Shown: positions 45,500-58,629, numbered from the stretch's first letter. The stretch is DNA of 64,000 nt from Erythrocercus mccallii (GCA_013397435.1 VZRG01000521.1:276563-340562), one strand, 5' to 3'. Program-made: numbers and translations. The notes: generated by a model not told the origin, from the sequence alone.

Positions 45500-47255
45500 C
45501 AGGCAGTTGTGGCAAAGCTTTTGTATAGAGCTGGTCCACATTGTTTCACCCACACTAAGGGTTTTTGTTTAGGCTTTTTTTTTTTTTTTAAATTCTGGGA
45601 AGAAGTTTTTTTGACCTACATAAAAAAGTTTGCTTAAAGCTCTTGCATCCTTCAAAATCACTCATGAAGCTTAAAAAAATTTTTTTTCAAGTTACTTGAA
45701 ACTCATGTAAAAAAATTCATTCTGGTTTTGTTAGTTTTCCTTTCCTCATCTCCTTTTTTTTTAAACTCCAAGTAAAAGCAGAGTAGTGGGGGAGAAAGGA
45801 GTCATTAAAGAAAACTGAACATTTCTACTTGAAAGAATAAGAGTTGAACTGGAAAATGTTCTTTCAACTTAAAGAAAAAAAATCAGGAAAAAGTTTTTTT
45901 CTGAAGGGTAAATATAAACGTTTCCAGTGAAAATGTTCTGAGGGGAGAATGGTTATTTTGGAGCATTTCTCTTCCCCAGCCCCATGGGATGCCCTTAGTT
46001 GTACACTTAAAAATCTGAGCTGCACAGATCAGAGCCAGTGAATGCCTGGGCTCCTCCCTGGGACTGTGACTTTCCTGCTGTTGCTTGGGGGGACAAACTG
46101 TCTGGGTGTGGGGGGGGTCAGAGTGAGCAGGGCTTTGCTCCCAGACTGAGAGACAGTTTCAACCTCTGGAGCTGGAATTTCACCCATGAACAAGGCACGA
46201 GCACTCGCTCTTATGGTCGATGAACCCTCTGCTCTTTACTGATGCTGTGAGGGGCATTTTCAAAGCCATGGAGCCTTTTATTCAATCTGCATCTCTTCCT
46301 GTTGCACAGAGCTGAGCTCTCTGTGTGTGCATCACTTTTCTCTTTCCTGGCATCACATCCCTCTCAGCCTTCCGACACATATGTCTCTTGCTGGAATTTT
46401 TTCTCCCAGCCTCCAGCACTCAAGCAGCCGAGCAGCATTTGTGTGTCTCCAACAAGTAGCCACTGAGCCTGAGAAATGCATTAGCTGCCTGACCTGGTTC
46501 CATCCAGGTGTGAAAAGATGCAGTGGCTCTGGCTCTGCTCCACCTTTTCTGACCATGTGAGGAGAGGCAGAAGGCTTCTCCTCTCTCCACCAGTTTGCAT
46601 CATTCAAGTCTATTAAAAAAACCCCAGAAGAACAGGATAGGAGTGGTGAGCGGATAGACAGAGCAAATCATGGGGAAAGCTGGGCAGATTAAAAGGCATT
46701 TAGTGGGTTTTCTGTACTAGAAATGAAAGAAAAACCCTTCAATTAGCTGTCTGCTCGAGGAGCTGAGCAGAAAGGATTGAAAGCTGAGATGCTTTTGCAG
46801 GAGCAAAGGGAAATCGCCAGCCAGGAGACGGTCTGTGAGCTCTGAGTCAGGCATCATTGTCAGAGGGGTGTTCAGCAAGGTGGGGAGCCTCCCTCTGTCC
46901 AGCTTTTGTTCCTTCCCCTGCTTTCTTCCACAGCTCTCCTTCTTGGCAGTGTTTCTGCATTCCTCAATTCGTGCTCAGAGCATTGGAGCTTCCCCTCTTC
47001 CAGTGCTGGTGCTCGTGTCTGGAGCACTCAGCTTGTCCAGGAGGGTGATGTGGGTGCTGAGCAGCAGGATTACAGCTCATGGTCCTCCTCAGCCAAGGAT
47101 CTCCTGCCCCATGCCTCTGTGCCCCCTATATCAGCACATCCAGCCTTGCCCCAGCCAGTGCTTTGGGTCACTTGTCACCGATTTGTAAAGCAAACAGGTC
47201 ACCTGGGAAGGGAAGCAGCAGCTGTTCTGCTTCCTGGGATTTCAGGCATCTGCTC
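45500..47255. other. Gene-free stretch, T-rich then mixed
   Basis: Positions 45560-45900 are rich in T and A homopolymer runs without a clear repeat family. The rest is ordinary mixed sequence with no supported exon. Confidence 0.5.
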
Positions 47256-47259
47256 CTTG

Positions 47260-47292
47260 CACACACACAGACACACACAGACACACACACAG
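47260..47292. repeat. (CA)n microsatellite
   Basis: ACACACACAG units are interrupted by AG; imperfect dinucleotide repeat. Confidence 0.93.
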
Positions 47293-47294
47293 GC

Positions 47295-47400
47295 TGCCTT
47301 TACCTAACAAACAATTATTTAACAAAGTATGCAAATAGTATAATTACTGTTATTTGTTTAGCTGTTATAAGTGTTTGAAATGTAAATGTCAACTTTGGGA
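47295..47400. promoter_or_regulatory. AT-rich candidate element with octamer
   Basis: ACAAACAATTATTTAACAAAG, then TATGCAAATAGTATAATTAC, contains a perfect POU octamer core ATGCAAAT (47329-47336) next to FOX-like AAACAA and TAAT cores, followed by TTATTTGTTTAGC. The combination is compact and non-repetitive. Confidence 0.33.
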
Positions 47401-47599
47401 ATTTTTTTGCAGGGTACGTGTGTGTTGTTGGCTTTCTCTCTCTCTTGTGTGTGCTCTCCCTGGATTGCAATTTGATGAATTTCTCCTTGTCCTAGAAAAA
47501 AAAGCTAATGTGATTTCTCTGCGATTACAGCCGAAGATGCCGAAGTGGGGATTACTCACAGTAACTCCTCTTACTTAGCAGATCTGAGTGGGAGGCAGG

Positions 47600-49530
47600 A
47601 TTCATTACACCGAGCAGAGAAACAAAGAGGAAATGTCTTTCAGGAGACTGCTTGTGTCTGCCGAGGCAGCATCCTCACCAGTGACAGGGCTTCCCTCCCT
47701 GGGAGGCAGAGGGTCAGGCAGGGCAGTGACAGAGATGTCAGCATTTTGGCAGCAGGCTCACGGGAACCTGTTCTGGCCTGCCACAGCTCCTCCATGCACA
47801 GGACGAGCAGCAAGTCTGAACTCTGGTTTTCTAAGCAATGTTTTTGCTTCTGAAGGAGACTGGAGGAATAGAAATGACATTCCAGCCACCAGCATTGCTC
47901 AAAGCAGAGACCTGGTACTCAGCACGGTGACATTTTCCAAGGGTGTGTCCCACCATCACCCACCCTGGCTGGCATTCAGTACAAATGGAGCTCTCAGGGG
48001 GTGGTCATCAGTAGCTCGCAGCCTGTAGTTCAGGCAGTCAATCCAAGGCTTGTTCCCATTGCCTCAGTCAGTCTGTCCTGTTGCTCCTGACTGGCTTTGC
48101 AATCCAGTCTCAGCAGCTGGTCCGTGCTGGGAAGGCTGAGCAGTGCCTCTGGGGCTGCAGCACCTCTCTGATATTTCACAGCATCCCATACCTGCTGGGC
48201 AGAACCAGCCGTGCTTTGGCTTTAGAGCTTTCTCAGATGCACAGATCCAAGATGAATCCAGTTGGATTCATCAGCTGGCAGCAAGCCCAGCACCAGCTTT
48301 TCCTTGAGCTGGCTCAAAAGCCAGCCCAGGAGGTGGAATGAAAGTGGAAAGGCTGCACTGCTGCCATATCCCACCCTCCATCCTCTCTCTGTGACCCCTG
48401 TTCATGCAGAGTGCTGGCATGAGGAGCTCATGGTTTTTATGGGAATCCCAGGGCTGTGAGAGGGTTAAGAGGTTTTCACCTCCAGTGTGAACCAGAGGGA
48501 CTGGAAAGAGTAAGGCAATAACCACAACTAACAGCTCAGCTCCTGGGAGAGCAGGGAGAGCTTTATGCCCAGCTCAGCACCAAGGGGTGAGCCCCGGAGC
48601 ACAGCCAGGGGACTCCCTGCTTGTGGCAGAAGATCAGGCAGAAGATGCTGCCACTGAACCAGCTGTGCCTGTGCCCAGCAGGGATCCACATCTGCTGGGA
48701 TCAGTGGCTGTGTTGGGACATCAGCCTGCACAGGGTGGTGGAGCACAGAGCACAGGTGGGCTCTGTGGCACGGCAAGGAGATTCTGAAGCAGGCTTTGCT
48801 GCTGCTTGAGGTTTCCCCCTGCTCTCTGGCAGGGCTTGAGTAGCTGGCACAGGAGCACTTTGGCATGCTGGCAGAGTGCTGGGAGTCGGTGCATGGCTCT
48901 GACATGTTCCTCTCCTAACTGGGGCTGGCCATGCTCTCTGCACCAGCTTGTTAGTGCCCTGCAGCCTGTGCAGGTTCCTTCAGCCATCAGCAAGGCTGCT
49001 GGTCCCTGGGCACTGCCACCAGACAGTCGGGCCATGGCGTGGAACCAGCAAAGCCACTTGGTTTTTAGTTGCAAAGACAGGAATCCAGTGACCTTTGGCA
49101 GATTTCATAGCCCAGCAGGCTCATGTAATTGAAGCTGGTGATGATTTGTCATGGCTCTAAGCTTTCCCTATCTATTTCATTCCTTGCTCCCTCAGTCTCT
49201 CTTGTTCCCTCTTTCTCTTTCCTTCTTTGTGATCTCATTATCTCCATGCCTTTCTCTTTTTCTCTTTTCAACCGTAGCCTTTCCCAGCATGGAGAGGTAC
49301 CTCAGGATCTATTCGTCTTCGAGGGATTTAGCTTTTGCCTGTCACAGTATTTTCTCCACTTCACATCCATTATCCAAGAAAACCTCTTTCTACCCATGAC
49401 CAGGAGACTTGCACCTGCCAGAAAAATCCAGTCCATTCCATCATAAATAGTGGATTGCTGTGGTCAGTACCCCCAAGCAGCCATGAGCTCCAAATCCCAA
49501 CTTTCCTCCCCATCAGATGAAGGTTGAAGT
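47600..49530. other. Gene-free stretch
   Basis: Nothing recognisable apart from an exon-like open frame between 47520 and 47853 covered in the findings. Short G/C-richer parts give longer chance frames on both strands. Confidence 0.45.
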
Positions 49531-49534
49531 GACA

Positions 49535-49755
49535 TTATCACATTTATTGAAATTCCCTGGTAGAAGGCAGGTTCAATGCTATTAACATATTTCAATTCAA
49601 GCCATTCTTATTTTAATTAGCCTTAAGTAATTAGTTCTAATTCATTGCCATTTTTTGCTCTGCATATTTTGGGTTATTTACTTCCCTTGCTAAGTAACAA
49701 TTTGATGTAATTATGTGCTACTCATTCTTTCTATTTACATATGCTCACTCAGATT
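49535..49755. promoter_or_regulatory. Dense homeodomain-core candidate enhancer
   Basis: About 220 bp of AT-rich, non-repetitive DNA contains closely packed TAAT/ATTA words: TTTTAATTAGCC, TTAAGTAATTAGTTC and CTAATTCATTGCC within 45 bp, then GATGTAATTATGTGC. This is the densest homeodomain-core cluster in the window. Confidence 0.36.
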
Positions 49756-49759
49756 TCCT

Positions 49760-51900
49760 CGTTGAAATTTCAACAGATCCTTTGAATTCCCTCTTGAATT
49801 GTTTTCTGAGTTGTCAGCGGTGTGGAAATTGAGGGGTGGAGAGAGAATTGATCCTCTTCTTTGGACATCCCTGGTGCCAAAGGCAGTGACAGTGCATGTG
49901 AGCACCTGGGCTGGCAATAGGCTGCTCTTGGAAGGGAAGGTCCATCCATTGCCAGGCTTTGTTCCTGGGAGTCTGGATTCCCACATGAAAGGAGTTTGGG
50001 GACTGTATTCAGCTCTCTCTGTCTTCCTCTTGGGTTGCATTAGCCCAGATGGCAAAGGGACCAGTCAGTGTTGCTGCTTCCTTTCATTTTCTTTGCGCAG
50101 CCAAAGATGCTTTGGCTTTCCAGAATGGAAATGCCCTGGCTTTACAGAAGTGCAGTAGCTCCGTTGCTCAAAATTCCTGCACCCTTTCAAGTCCTGTATT
50201 TTTTTAGACGTTTTGAGTACTTTGAGCAATTTGTCACATATGCCAGTTTCTTATCTGGAGCGTACTTTTGTCTCTGCAACCATTTTTCTAATTCCTCTGA
50301 AGGACCCTATTGTTGTCTTCTTCTTTCCTCAAGGATTACCCTTTTCTTAGCACCATCTCCATAGCTGAGATTCTCAGAGAGATGTGGTTCATGTATCTGA
50401 GGCTGTTTGCTCTTCAGCTGTTCTGAACCCATCCTTTTCATTGCCTCAAAACTTGATTCTGAGCAGTTTGAACATCTGCTTTCCTGCAGATCCTGCAAAA
50501 ACGTGGATTTCATGCTCACATGGAGTGTGTTTATACCTGTGTGTATATGCCTCACAACTTTTAAGTGCATTATCCAACTGCAGCCGAATTTGATAGAGGG
50601 TAGCAGTCTCAAAAATAGCAAGTTCCCTCAAGGTTTGAGCAGACAGGCAGAGGTAGAAGAGAGATGCCCTACTTCTACTGAGGAAAAAGCTGCCATGTTG
50701 TGCTGAGCCTTTATTTGATGCCGGTGAATCCATTTGGGAGAGAGCACAAATCTCAGCACCCCACCCACAGGAAGGACTTCAATCACCACATGATTCTTCT
50801 CGGTGCCCAAGTCAATCAAGCTCAGAGAAAGCAGGGTTTCATAGTTCTGGTGCTCATGGAACTACTTGGGATATTTTTTTTCAAATAGCTTTTTCACTTA
50901 AAATCTTATCAGCCGTTTGAATCCATGTTCCATTAGCAAATCCTGCTTGCTTCATGAATATGCACGTTCACAATGTGTAGCATTGGCTTAACTGCTCCCA
51001 TTGAAGTTGGTAATAAAACTCCTGCTGACTTCAAAGAGAATAGAGTCAGGCCGATGCTGAGTGCTTTGGAAAATCCCACCCCTTGTTGTTATTTTATTCT
51101 TAACACCTCCACTCAGGAGCTGTGGGATGAGACTAAATACTCCAGAATGAGTAAAGAGGAAAAAAAAAAAAAAACCAACAAAAAAAGAACAGATCAAAGA
51201 GCCAAAAATGAAAATCCACATTCTGAGGTAAATATTTAAGGGCCTGTCTTCAAGAAGAAGTTCTGCTTTTGTTTGGTGAAGGGTCACAAGCTGCAGCCTT
51301 GAGGCAGGAGGCTGCAAGTTCAGCCTCACGCTGAGGCCATCGCTGGAAGTTCAGATCTCAGTGACACAAAGCGTGGCACAATTGTGGTTTTGTGACACAA
51401 ACCTCCAAACTGTGTCAAGGCTACACGTGATCATGAGTTGGAGTAGAACTGATTCCTTAAATTCTGTCCTTGCACTTTGGTTTTTCACATCTAGGAGGGT
51501 CCAAAGAGGTTCTGGTCGCCTCTGCTGGCACCAGGACAGGGCAAAAACCCAAAACATCCCATGGGTTATCAACATCTGCAAGTGAGCAGATCCATCTTAA
51601 ATTATCTATTCCTCTGCTCCTCTCTTGCTGTGAATTATGCAGGGAAAAGGTGTTGAAGAGCTTTACAGCTCTTCACTTTGTTTTCTTTTTTCCAGATGAA
51701 CGAAGTGCTCAGATCTTTGTTTTCCCAGTACTTGATGCCATAGATCCCAAACTGCCATGGGAAGGGGAAGGTTCCCTACCACCACCCAATTTAGTGGAGC
51801 ATTATGCATTCAGCAGACTTCAAGGGGATATAAACGTACCTAAAATTGTCATACACCAGTGATTTCCACTGGGCAGAACTCCCTTGGCATCAACACATTC
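49760..51900. other. Gene-free stretch
   Basis: No gene is supported. A splice-acceptor-like site followed by a 55-codon frame (51696-51862) is described in the findings. Poly-A-rich sequence occurs at 51160-51190. Confidence 0.45.
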
Positions 51901-54900
51901 TTACCTGTTTTGCTGAATCAGGGCACGTTCTTCTTGCAGGGACTTTGTGTTTTAGTGTGGGCTATTTTGGTATTTTCTTCTCCTAAGATTATTTCCACTG
52001 GAAAAAACACAGTATTTTTCATTCCAGCAGTATTTTTGGTAACAGTTACTATTTCCTGACAATATGTCTGTATTTTAGGACAAAACCAAATTACATGTTG
52101 GATGTGCCTTTCCCCACTGCAGTTTCTCCAGCACTACTCACGAGCCAGTTACATCAGGAGCATAATCTGGAAGAGACACAATAGAGGCTATATTAAGTTT
52201 TATACAGACTTGCCATCAAATTACATGCAATAGCTACTTGATCATGTTATATCAGTCCATTTTTGTCTGGCCATTTGGAAGGCAATTGCTTTTATCTTGA
52301 TGGCTTATTTTTTAATTCAGACCTTGCGAGGGTTTTACCAAGAGTTTTTGTCTAATGGCTGCAGGATTCTCCTGGTCACATGGTTTAGTACAATATGACT
52401 GTTAGTGCACAGTTGCATGATAAGGGGTATTGGCAAAAAGAACCCTCTCACTGTAGTTCATTTTCATAGGTTTTCTGGGGTTTTTTTTGTCTTTTATTAT
52501 CTGTTCCTTGATGTCTATAAAAATTTTGACATCAGTTAGAACTTAATGCCGTAAAACAAGCTAGAAACTGAGACAAATATATATTTTTTTGCTCTCCTGC
52601 CTGCCAGTGTGCTCCAGAAGACTGTGAATTTACCATCAAACTTCTGCTGAGTTAGAACCTCTCTTTTAATCTTGGTAATAATAGATAAAGTCCTACTCCC
52701 TGGATGCACCATATAATCATTATTATCTTACAAATTCTAAGTGCTTTGTGTAATCTTCAAGGCTGTGTTCCTAGTGCTGTGCTTTAGGAGAAAAGAGAAT
52801 GATCATAATTATGAAAAATTGCATTTTGTTGCATCTTTTGCCAGTTCTCTGAGATCAAAAGGGTTAATTGCCTTGTACAAACTTTGTATCAGTACAGTTA
52901 ACTCTGGTGAACCAGAACTGGGCTACAGATTTATACTGCAGATTTTTCTTGTTGGTTGAGTCCTTTGGCTTGGTCATGGAAAGACCTAAAGAGTTTGAGT
53001 CTCCAGTTTGGATTAGATACAAATCAGTCCTAATTTATTTCCCAAATATCTGTTGTTCTTCTGGTTAGTACTTTAACTTGAAGCTTAATATTAGTTTTCT
53101 CTGAAGAGTTTTGAGGTTGATTTTTTGACTCAGTAAGTTTTATTATTAAAAAAGGACTGTATAGCTGTGCAAAAAGTGGTTGCATTTTTTTTTGAAGTGC
53201 CAAACAAATCTCGGATAACTGCAGAAGTGACCCTAAGAATGAGGGGAAATGATGAAGGAAGAAGAAGCTCATACAAATGCTGCCTAGTTGGAACCTGTGT
53301 ACTTTGTTCTACATTGCAGTCTCATTCTGAAACTTATGTAAAAGCGCCGTATGGGATGAAACTTTTAGGTGTATTAAACCCATCCCATAATGTTTATTTT
53401 TGTACATGGACAAGAGATTACAGCTTTTCCATTGAGCTTCCAAAGTCATCATCAAAAGCGATCGTTACTTTGTGAGCACTTTGTAGTCTGGTATCTGTCC
53501 TACACTAGTTAATTCATGTAAATCTAAAGAAGTGGTTGCCGGCAGGATGGCATCAGAAATATGGAAATAGAGCATCTGGGTAGAAAGGGTAGGTTTTTGC
53601 AATGTTTCCATTGAAATTATTTTTTCCTGCCAAGTGAACAGATGCAGTGGAAACAGACAGTCTTATCGGCAGCCTTTCTTTTGGGGAGAATAAATGAGTG
53701 AGTGATCTATCAAAATATTTTTTTTCACTTGATTAAACAGACGATATTTATAGCCTTTCTAAATATAAACCAAACGGAGGTGAAAAAGAGGAAGGTTCAC
53801 AAAGAATGGCCACTCTACAAAGTCAGGTGCTGTTCCTGTACCCAAAAGTATTTTTAAATTCCTGTTTCTTCACCTAAGCTGAGTGAATGCAGTTCTCTGC
53901 ACTCCAAGGGTGTTCAGCAGACTTACGGTCCTGATGCTCATATTTTGGTCTGATGCTGTGGGCTGCAGATATGTTTGCTTATAGATTTCCCTTCATTTCA
54001 CATTAAAATAACAACAACATACCTAAGGGTTTCAAGAGTCTGCCATTTTCTTATGTTACATTACAGGTTCTGGAATAAATAGCTGGAAAGGCTGAAATTT
54101 TAACGAGATAATAGAAAAATTTGTACCTTGCAGGAAAATACAAGATTTTGACACTTGGTTGCATTCTGAATAGAATATTAAATTATTATTAAAATCTTCT
54201 TCAGGTTAATTTTAATGTCATTTAGATATGAATGTTTAAAGATTTTGTTATGTGATAAAAATAGAAATGAAAAATTCTCCTGAAGTCTTGCAAATGAAAT
54301 GTTTGATTTATCAAAACATTCCTAATTCTTTTAAAATGTGATTTTGCCAGAACTAATTCATGTCATAAGAAATTTCAGCTTTGTTGAAATGCAACTTTCT
54401 GCTGGGAAAATGAACTAACACCTGATCAGGGCTGCCTGGCTGTAGAGCCTGCTGGTCATACTTAATTCCTTTGCCAGAAATGACATGGTTATTAACCCTT
54501 TGACCATTGGTATGATACTGTAATGTTGGGCTTTTTTGGTTTTGCCTTTTTCCAAACTGAGCTACATCTTCTTATTAAAATAATTTTGCATTTGTTCTGA
54601 AAAATTTCCATATTTTTGTACTTTATATAAACTCCCTTGTAATGAGGCAAGGCAAACTCTTTTATCTTGCTGCCCCTTTTATGGAAGTCTCCTTTGGCCA
54701 CTTTTATTTGTGATTTTGCCTTTTCCCTTGATTATGTGTTGAGATTTCTGTTAGACTCTTTAGCATTCTATCCGGCTTTTGGGTTACAGTGTTCATCTTT
54801 GGAGCTTGTTGTCTCTGTGTTTCTTTATCAAGGGAGGCAGTTTTTTCATAAATGCATTTTTTTACATTGCTAGCAATCCCAAAAACTGTCCTGAAATAAG

Positions 54901-55298
54901 AGTTTTTACTGCTTAATGTAAAATTTCATCATGAGTAATTCTGAGTCATTTAATTTCATATCTTTTAAAATGTCTTTTCTAGGATGGTCAAACTGACATT
55001 TGTGTTCTCTGTCAACATAGTATTGAAACTAATACTGTGTGTTCCCTTCTTTCCAGTGAACAATCTGAACCCAAAAGACATCATTATTTGAGTGTTTTTG
55101 CTCAGATATTTAAATGCTGGTATGGAAGATGATTATTGACTTTTCACTTAAATGATGTAGTCTTCTGAGAAAATCAATCTTCCTTATATATTCACCAGCT
55201 GTATTTAAGAACTAGCATTTGGCTAGCACTTTTCGCAATTTAAAATAGAAAAATCTCTCATGCGGTGGCTTTCCTTAAGAGATCTCCAACACTTCCCT
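51900..55298. other. AT-rich gene-free block
   Basis: GC content is visibly lower than in the rest of the window. There are many TTTT/AAAA words, few CpGs and only short open frames. No LINE body, LTR or gene is recognised, and old, unrecognisable repeats may make up part of it. Confidence 0.5.
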
Positions 55299-55299
55299 G

Positions 55300-55388
55300 T
55301 CACATTAATCACTTTTTAAATAGAGGAAAATTGAGGCAGAGATGTAGAAATCTGTCCCAGGAAACTCAGTGGTTGAAGCAGGAAGGAA
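55300..55388 (+). repeat. MIR-like ancient SINE remnant
   Basis: CACTTTTTAAATAGAGGAAA, then ATTGAGGCAGAGATGTAG and CTGTCCCAGGAAACTCAGTGG, resembles the MIR pattern 'cattttacagatgaggaaactgaggcagagag...cttgcccaaggtcac'. This is the best of the three such remnants here, though still diverged. Confidence 0.55.
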
Positions 55389-55399
55389 AAGAGAAAACA

Positions 55400-58300
55400 A
55401 ATCAAAAAGGAGAAACCAAGCGTTGGTATCTGTCCCGCTGGACCGTCATGTTGTTAGGTGAATCTGTTCAACTCACAGGAGGGTAATTTATATCAGTTAG
55501 GCTCTAAGAATCCTGTGTGATCCATGTTTCTGGATAGACAGATGGATGCTCCCTTCACGTCTCTGTTACTTTTGGTATCACACTGTGAACTGAAGGTCTT
55601 GCTCTGCCTTGTCTTGAACACGTTCCCATGAGCACTGCAAATAGCCTGTTAAATATGGATGATCCGTCTTGATTTTCCAGATGAGTCAGGAAAAATACTG
55701 GGAATTTTTTTTTGACAGGTGTAAGCCAATTGGTGTAGAGAGTTGAAGTCTCCAAGGCATTTCCCTGGCCCTCAAGGAACCCTTTGGCTTCCAGCCATGG
55801 GCTTTTGTCATCAGCTGCATCCTGTTCCTGGCAGTAGCATGCCCCAGGAAAGAGCACAAATCTCTCTCACAACTCTTCGCCTCATTAATTTTATCCTCAC
55901 TCTTCCTCCACATTTGTTGGCTTTGGAGAAGGGTCCTGACATACTTCTTGCAATCAGTGTGCCCTGCTCAGAACCAGTTGCAAACATTCCCTTTGGAAAG
56001 CTGTATATGGATGGCAGCCTGGCCTTCCTCTGGTGACTTCTCCTGCCATTTAGTTCCCTATTTGATTTTCTCATGTTGATCTTTGAAATGGCAATGTCTG
56101 GTTTTCCTGTAGAGTTCCCAGATCCTGGGTTTTACACAAATAACTGTCCCATGTTAGCAGGAGTGGAATCTGGAGAGGTTTTGGCAAGATGGCTCTAAGA
56201 GGTGGCTTAGATGGCTCTAAGATCTAAAACCTGAGCTGGCACTAAGAACTTGGTCTTCTAAGAGGACTAAAAGTGGCTCCCTCTGAAGTCATGAAGTCAT
56301 TTATTTATGGAAGACTTACAGCAAGAAGCCTCCTAGAATACAGCAGGATTATTTTTGCCATGTGGGTTATTAGCATTGACTGTGGACTATGGCAGAACAG
56401 AGACGTGAAACATTCTGTCTGCAAAATAGCTCTCAAGGTTGTAACCAAACCCTTAAAATTGCAAGATGTGGCTGTTCAAGACTGGGAAGATGGGTAGGAG
56501 AATACAGGTGGTGTCTCAGAAATAAATTGGTGGTTTGTAGAAGTTTGGAATTGCTAATCTCAGGAAAACCCAAGCTCAGTAAGAGGCTTGATCTTTTAGG
56601 AAGGCTGCACTCAGTTGAGAGGACCAGTCCCTGCTTTCCTCCTAGGACGGCAAAATTACAACTTTCGGGTCACACTTAGAAAGCAATTGGGTGTAATCTG
56701 TACCTTTTGCATGGCATAAAAGAGCTAGATGAGATAATCAGGCACCAGCATGTCCTCAGGTCTTTTTTAAATACTGAGATCACTCCAGGGTGTGCTTATG
56801 ATGATTTCCCCTCCTCCTTCTCCTCCTTCTCCTCCTTCTCCTCTCTGCTGAGGGAATTGCTTCTCTTGTGTCTGTTCACTGTAGGTGTTGGCCAAATGCT
56901 CCCAACCTACCACCGTTATTGGCACAACTTGAGTTGTCTTCTCTGGTGGAGCACTCCCTGTTTCACCACTAGAAAGGTGAAGTGTCTAGGCCAAGTTCAT
57001 CATCCAGACTCCACAGTCAGTGGAGAAAAGTTGAACACCTCCAGAGAGTAATTCATCCCATCCAAAAATAGATGTTTAAGACAGGAAGAATGAATCACTC
57101 TCTGGGGGTTGGTGCACGTCTCTCTGTTCACTGATGATAAAAGAAGTCTAGACAATTACCTTAACCTAGACATCCAGCTGTAAGACACCTTCAGCTGCGT
57201 GAGATCGAGCTGTGCTTTCAGGTCCCTAAGGACCAATTTCCACCCCCCTGTTCAAATGGGAAGTAGTTTTCTGATTTCACAGCAGCTTTCAAGCTGAAGT
57301 CACTGACAATCAGAATCTCAGTGAGCCACATATGGCAGTTTTACCATAACTGAATAGCTTTTTAATGAAAGGGTTTTTTACCCTCAGTCCCATCTGGGAG
57401 TTATCCATGAGAAGTTGATGATGTTTTGAGGAAAATTTCTTTATTTTACTTGCTGAACCATTGCCACCGTTAAATATTGCTGCATAATTTCCTCCCAAGG
57501 AGTCTGTTGCGTGTAGATAATATTCAAAATGTGGTCCCCATTGATTACTTTGATTGAACACATGCCACACATGATGTTCTCCATGAGCAGGAGTACAGCT
57601 CTTCAGATGGTGCTTGCAGACACTCTCATTTGTGAGTTCATTTCTTGTGGTCTGAAATTCATCTCTCATCTTCTCTCTTGCCTTCCCGTGAGCTCATTTG
57701 TTAAAGTATTTGGGGAAAGGCAAACAGGGAAAGGCAAGATGACTGCAGAAGGCAACAGAGCACCAAGATCATAAGGAGCATCCACAGAGTCCTGGAGAGG
57801 GAAACCCCAGTGGAGGCAGCTGGGAGAAGGGAAACCCTCCAGCACTGGACAACCAAAGAGCTGGAGTTGCCAATTCCAGTCCACCACTGCAGTTCCTCAG
57901 TGCCCACCTTGCCCCATGGGGGTGACCAGTGCAGGAGCAATGCTGGCAGAGCAATCCAGGGCTCTTGGATATTGGCTGCTCCCCTTTCCAGCCCATCATT
58001 TGGAGCAAAGCCACCTTCAGCTGGTGCTCCCATGAGGAGACCAGGGAGCAGGGGCCAGCACAGCCCAGATCCAGCCCTACGTGACTGTCACTGCTTCCAG
58101 GACAGTGGTTCCTGTTCCCACTGATTGCAGAGCAGATAGCTGAGGATGATGATGTCTCCAAGGGGACAAAGGGTTCCCTGGCAGAGGTGGGCAGATGTGT
58201 TACTCCATGGGCAGGGTGGACTGGTGGAGAGGAGACTTCAGGGTGCCAATCTGTGATCCTGAAGCTTCCATTCCAGACAGGTTAAAAGGTTTGGAAACTA

Positions 58301-58545
58301 CATGGCTTTGGCCTCTCTGCAGAGAAGAACATCTCAGCTAATTCCTTTGACTTTCACTTTTAGATCATTTTTTGTCCTTGTTCTTTTAAAAGTTCCATTC
58401 AACATGGAAGTGCAGTCTTCAAGGAAGATGCTTGGAAGACATTTTGACCAATATGGTTAATGGGAAACATTTCTTTCCTCAAGAAGTCTTTTGTCTCACT
58501 CTTTTGGAAGATGGCAGGAAGTTTGGATAAAGCCTGAAATGTTTG
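55400..58545. other. Gene-free stretch
   Basis: No gene is supported. A 119-codon minus frame at 57310-57669 has no recognisable domain. A small local repetition of AGATGGCTCTAAGA occurs at about 56188 and 56209. Confidence 0.45.
56809..56843. repeat. (CTCCTCCTT)n pyrimidine repeat
   Basis: Three and a half copies of the 9-bp unit form a pure pyrimidine tract capable of triplex-type structure. Confidence 0.9.
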
Positions 58546-58549
58546 AGGT

Positions 58550-58619
58550 TTTTGTTTGTTTGTTTGTTCTGTTTATTTATTTGTTTTGTTTTGTTTGTTG
58601 TTGTTTGTATGTGTGTGTG
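58550..58619. repeat. TTTG/TTTA/TG simple repeat
   Basis: A mosaic of TTTG, TTTA, TTTTG and TG units. The plus frame across it gives a hydrophobic F/V/C-rich run that could be misread as a membrane segment. Confidence 0.9.
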
Positions 58620-58629
58620 AATTTTCTAG

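Noticed and set aside
57310..57669. 119-codon minus-strand frame, considered as a transposon or gene remnant
   Set aside because: No transposase, reverse transcriptase or other domain is recognisable, and no terminal repeats are seen.
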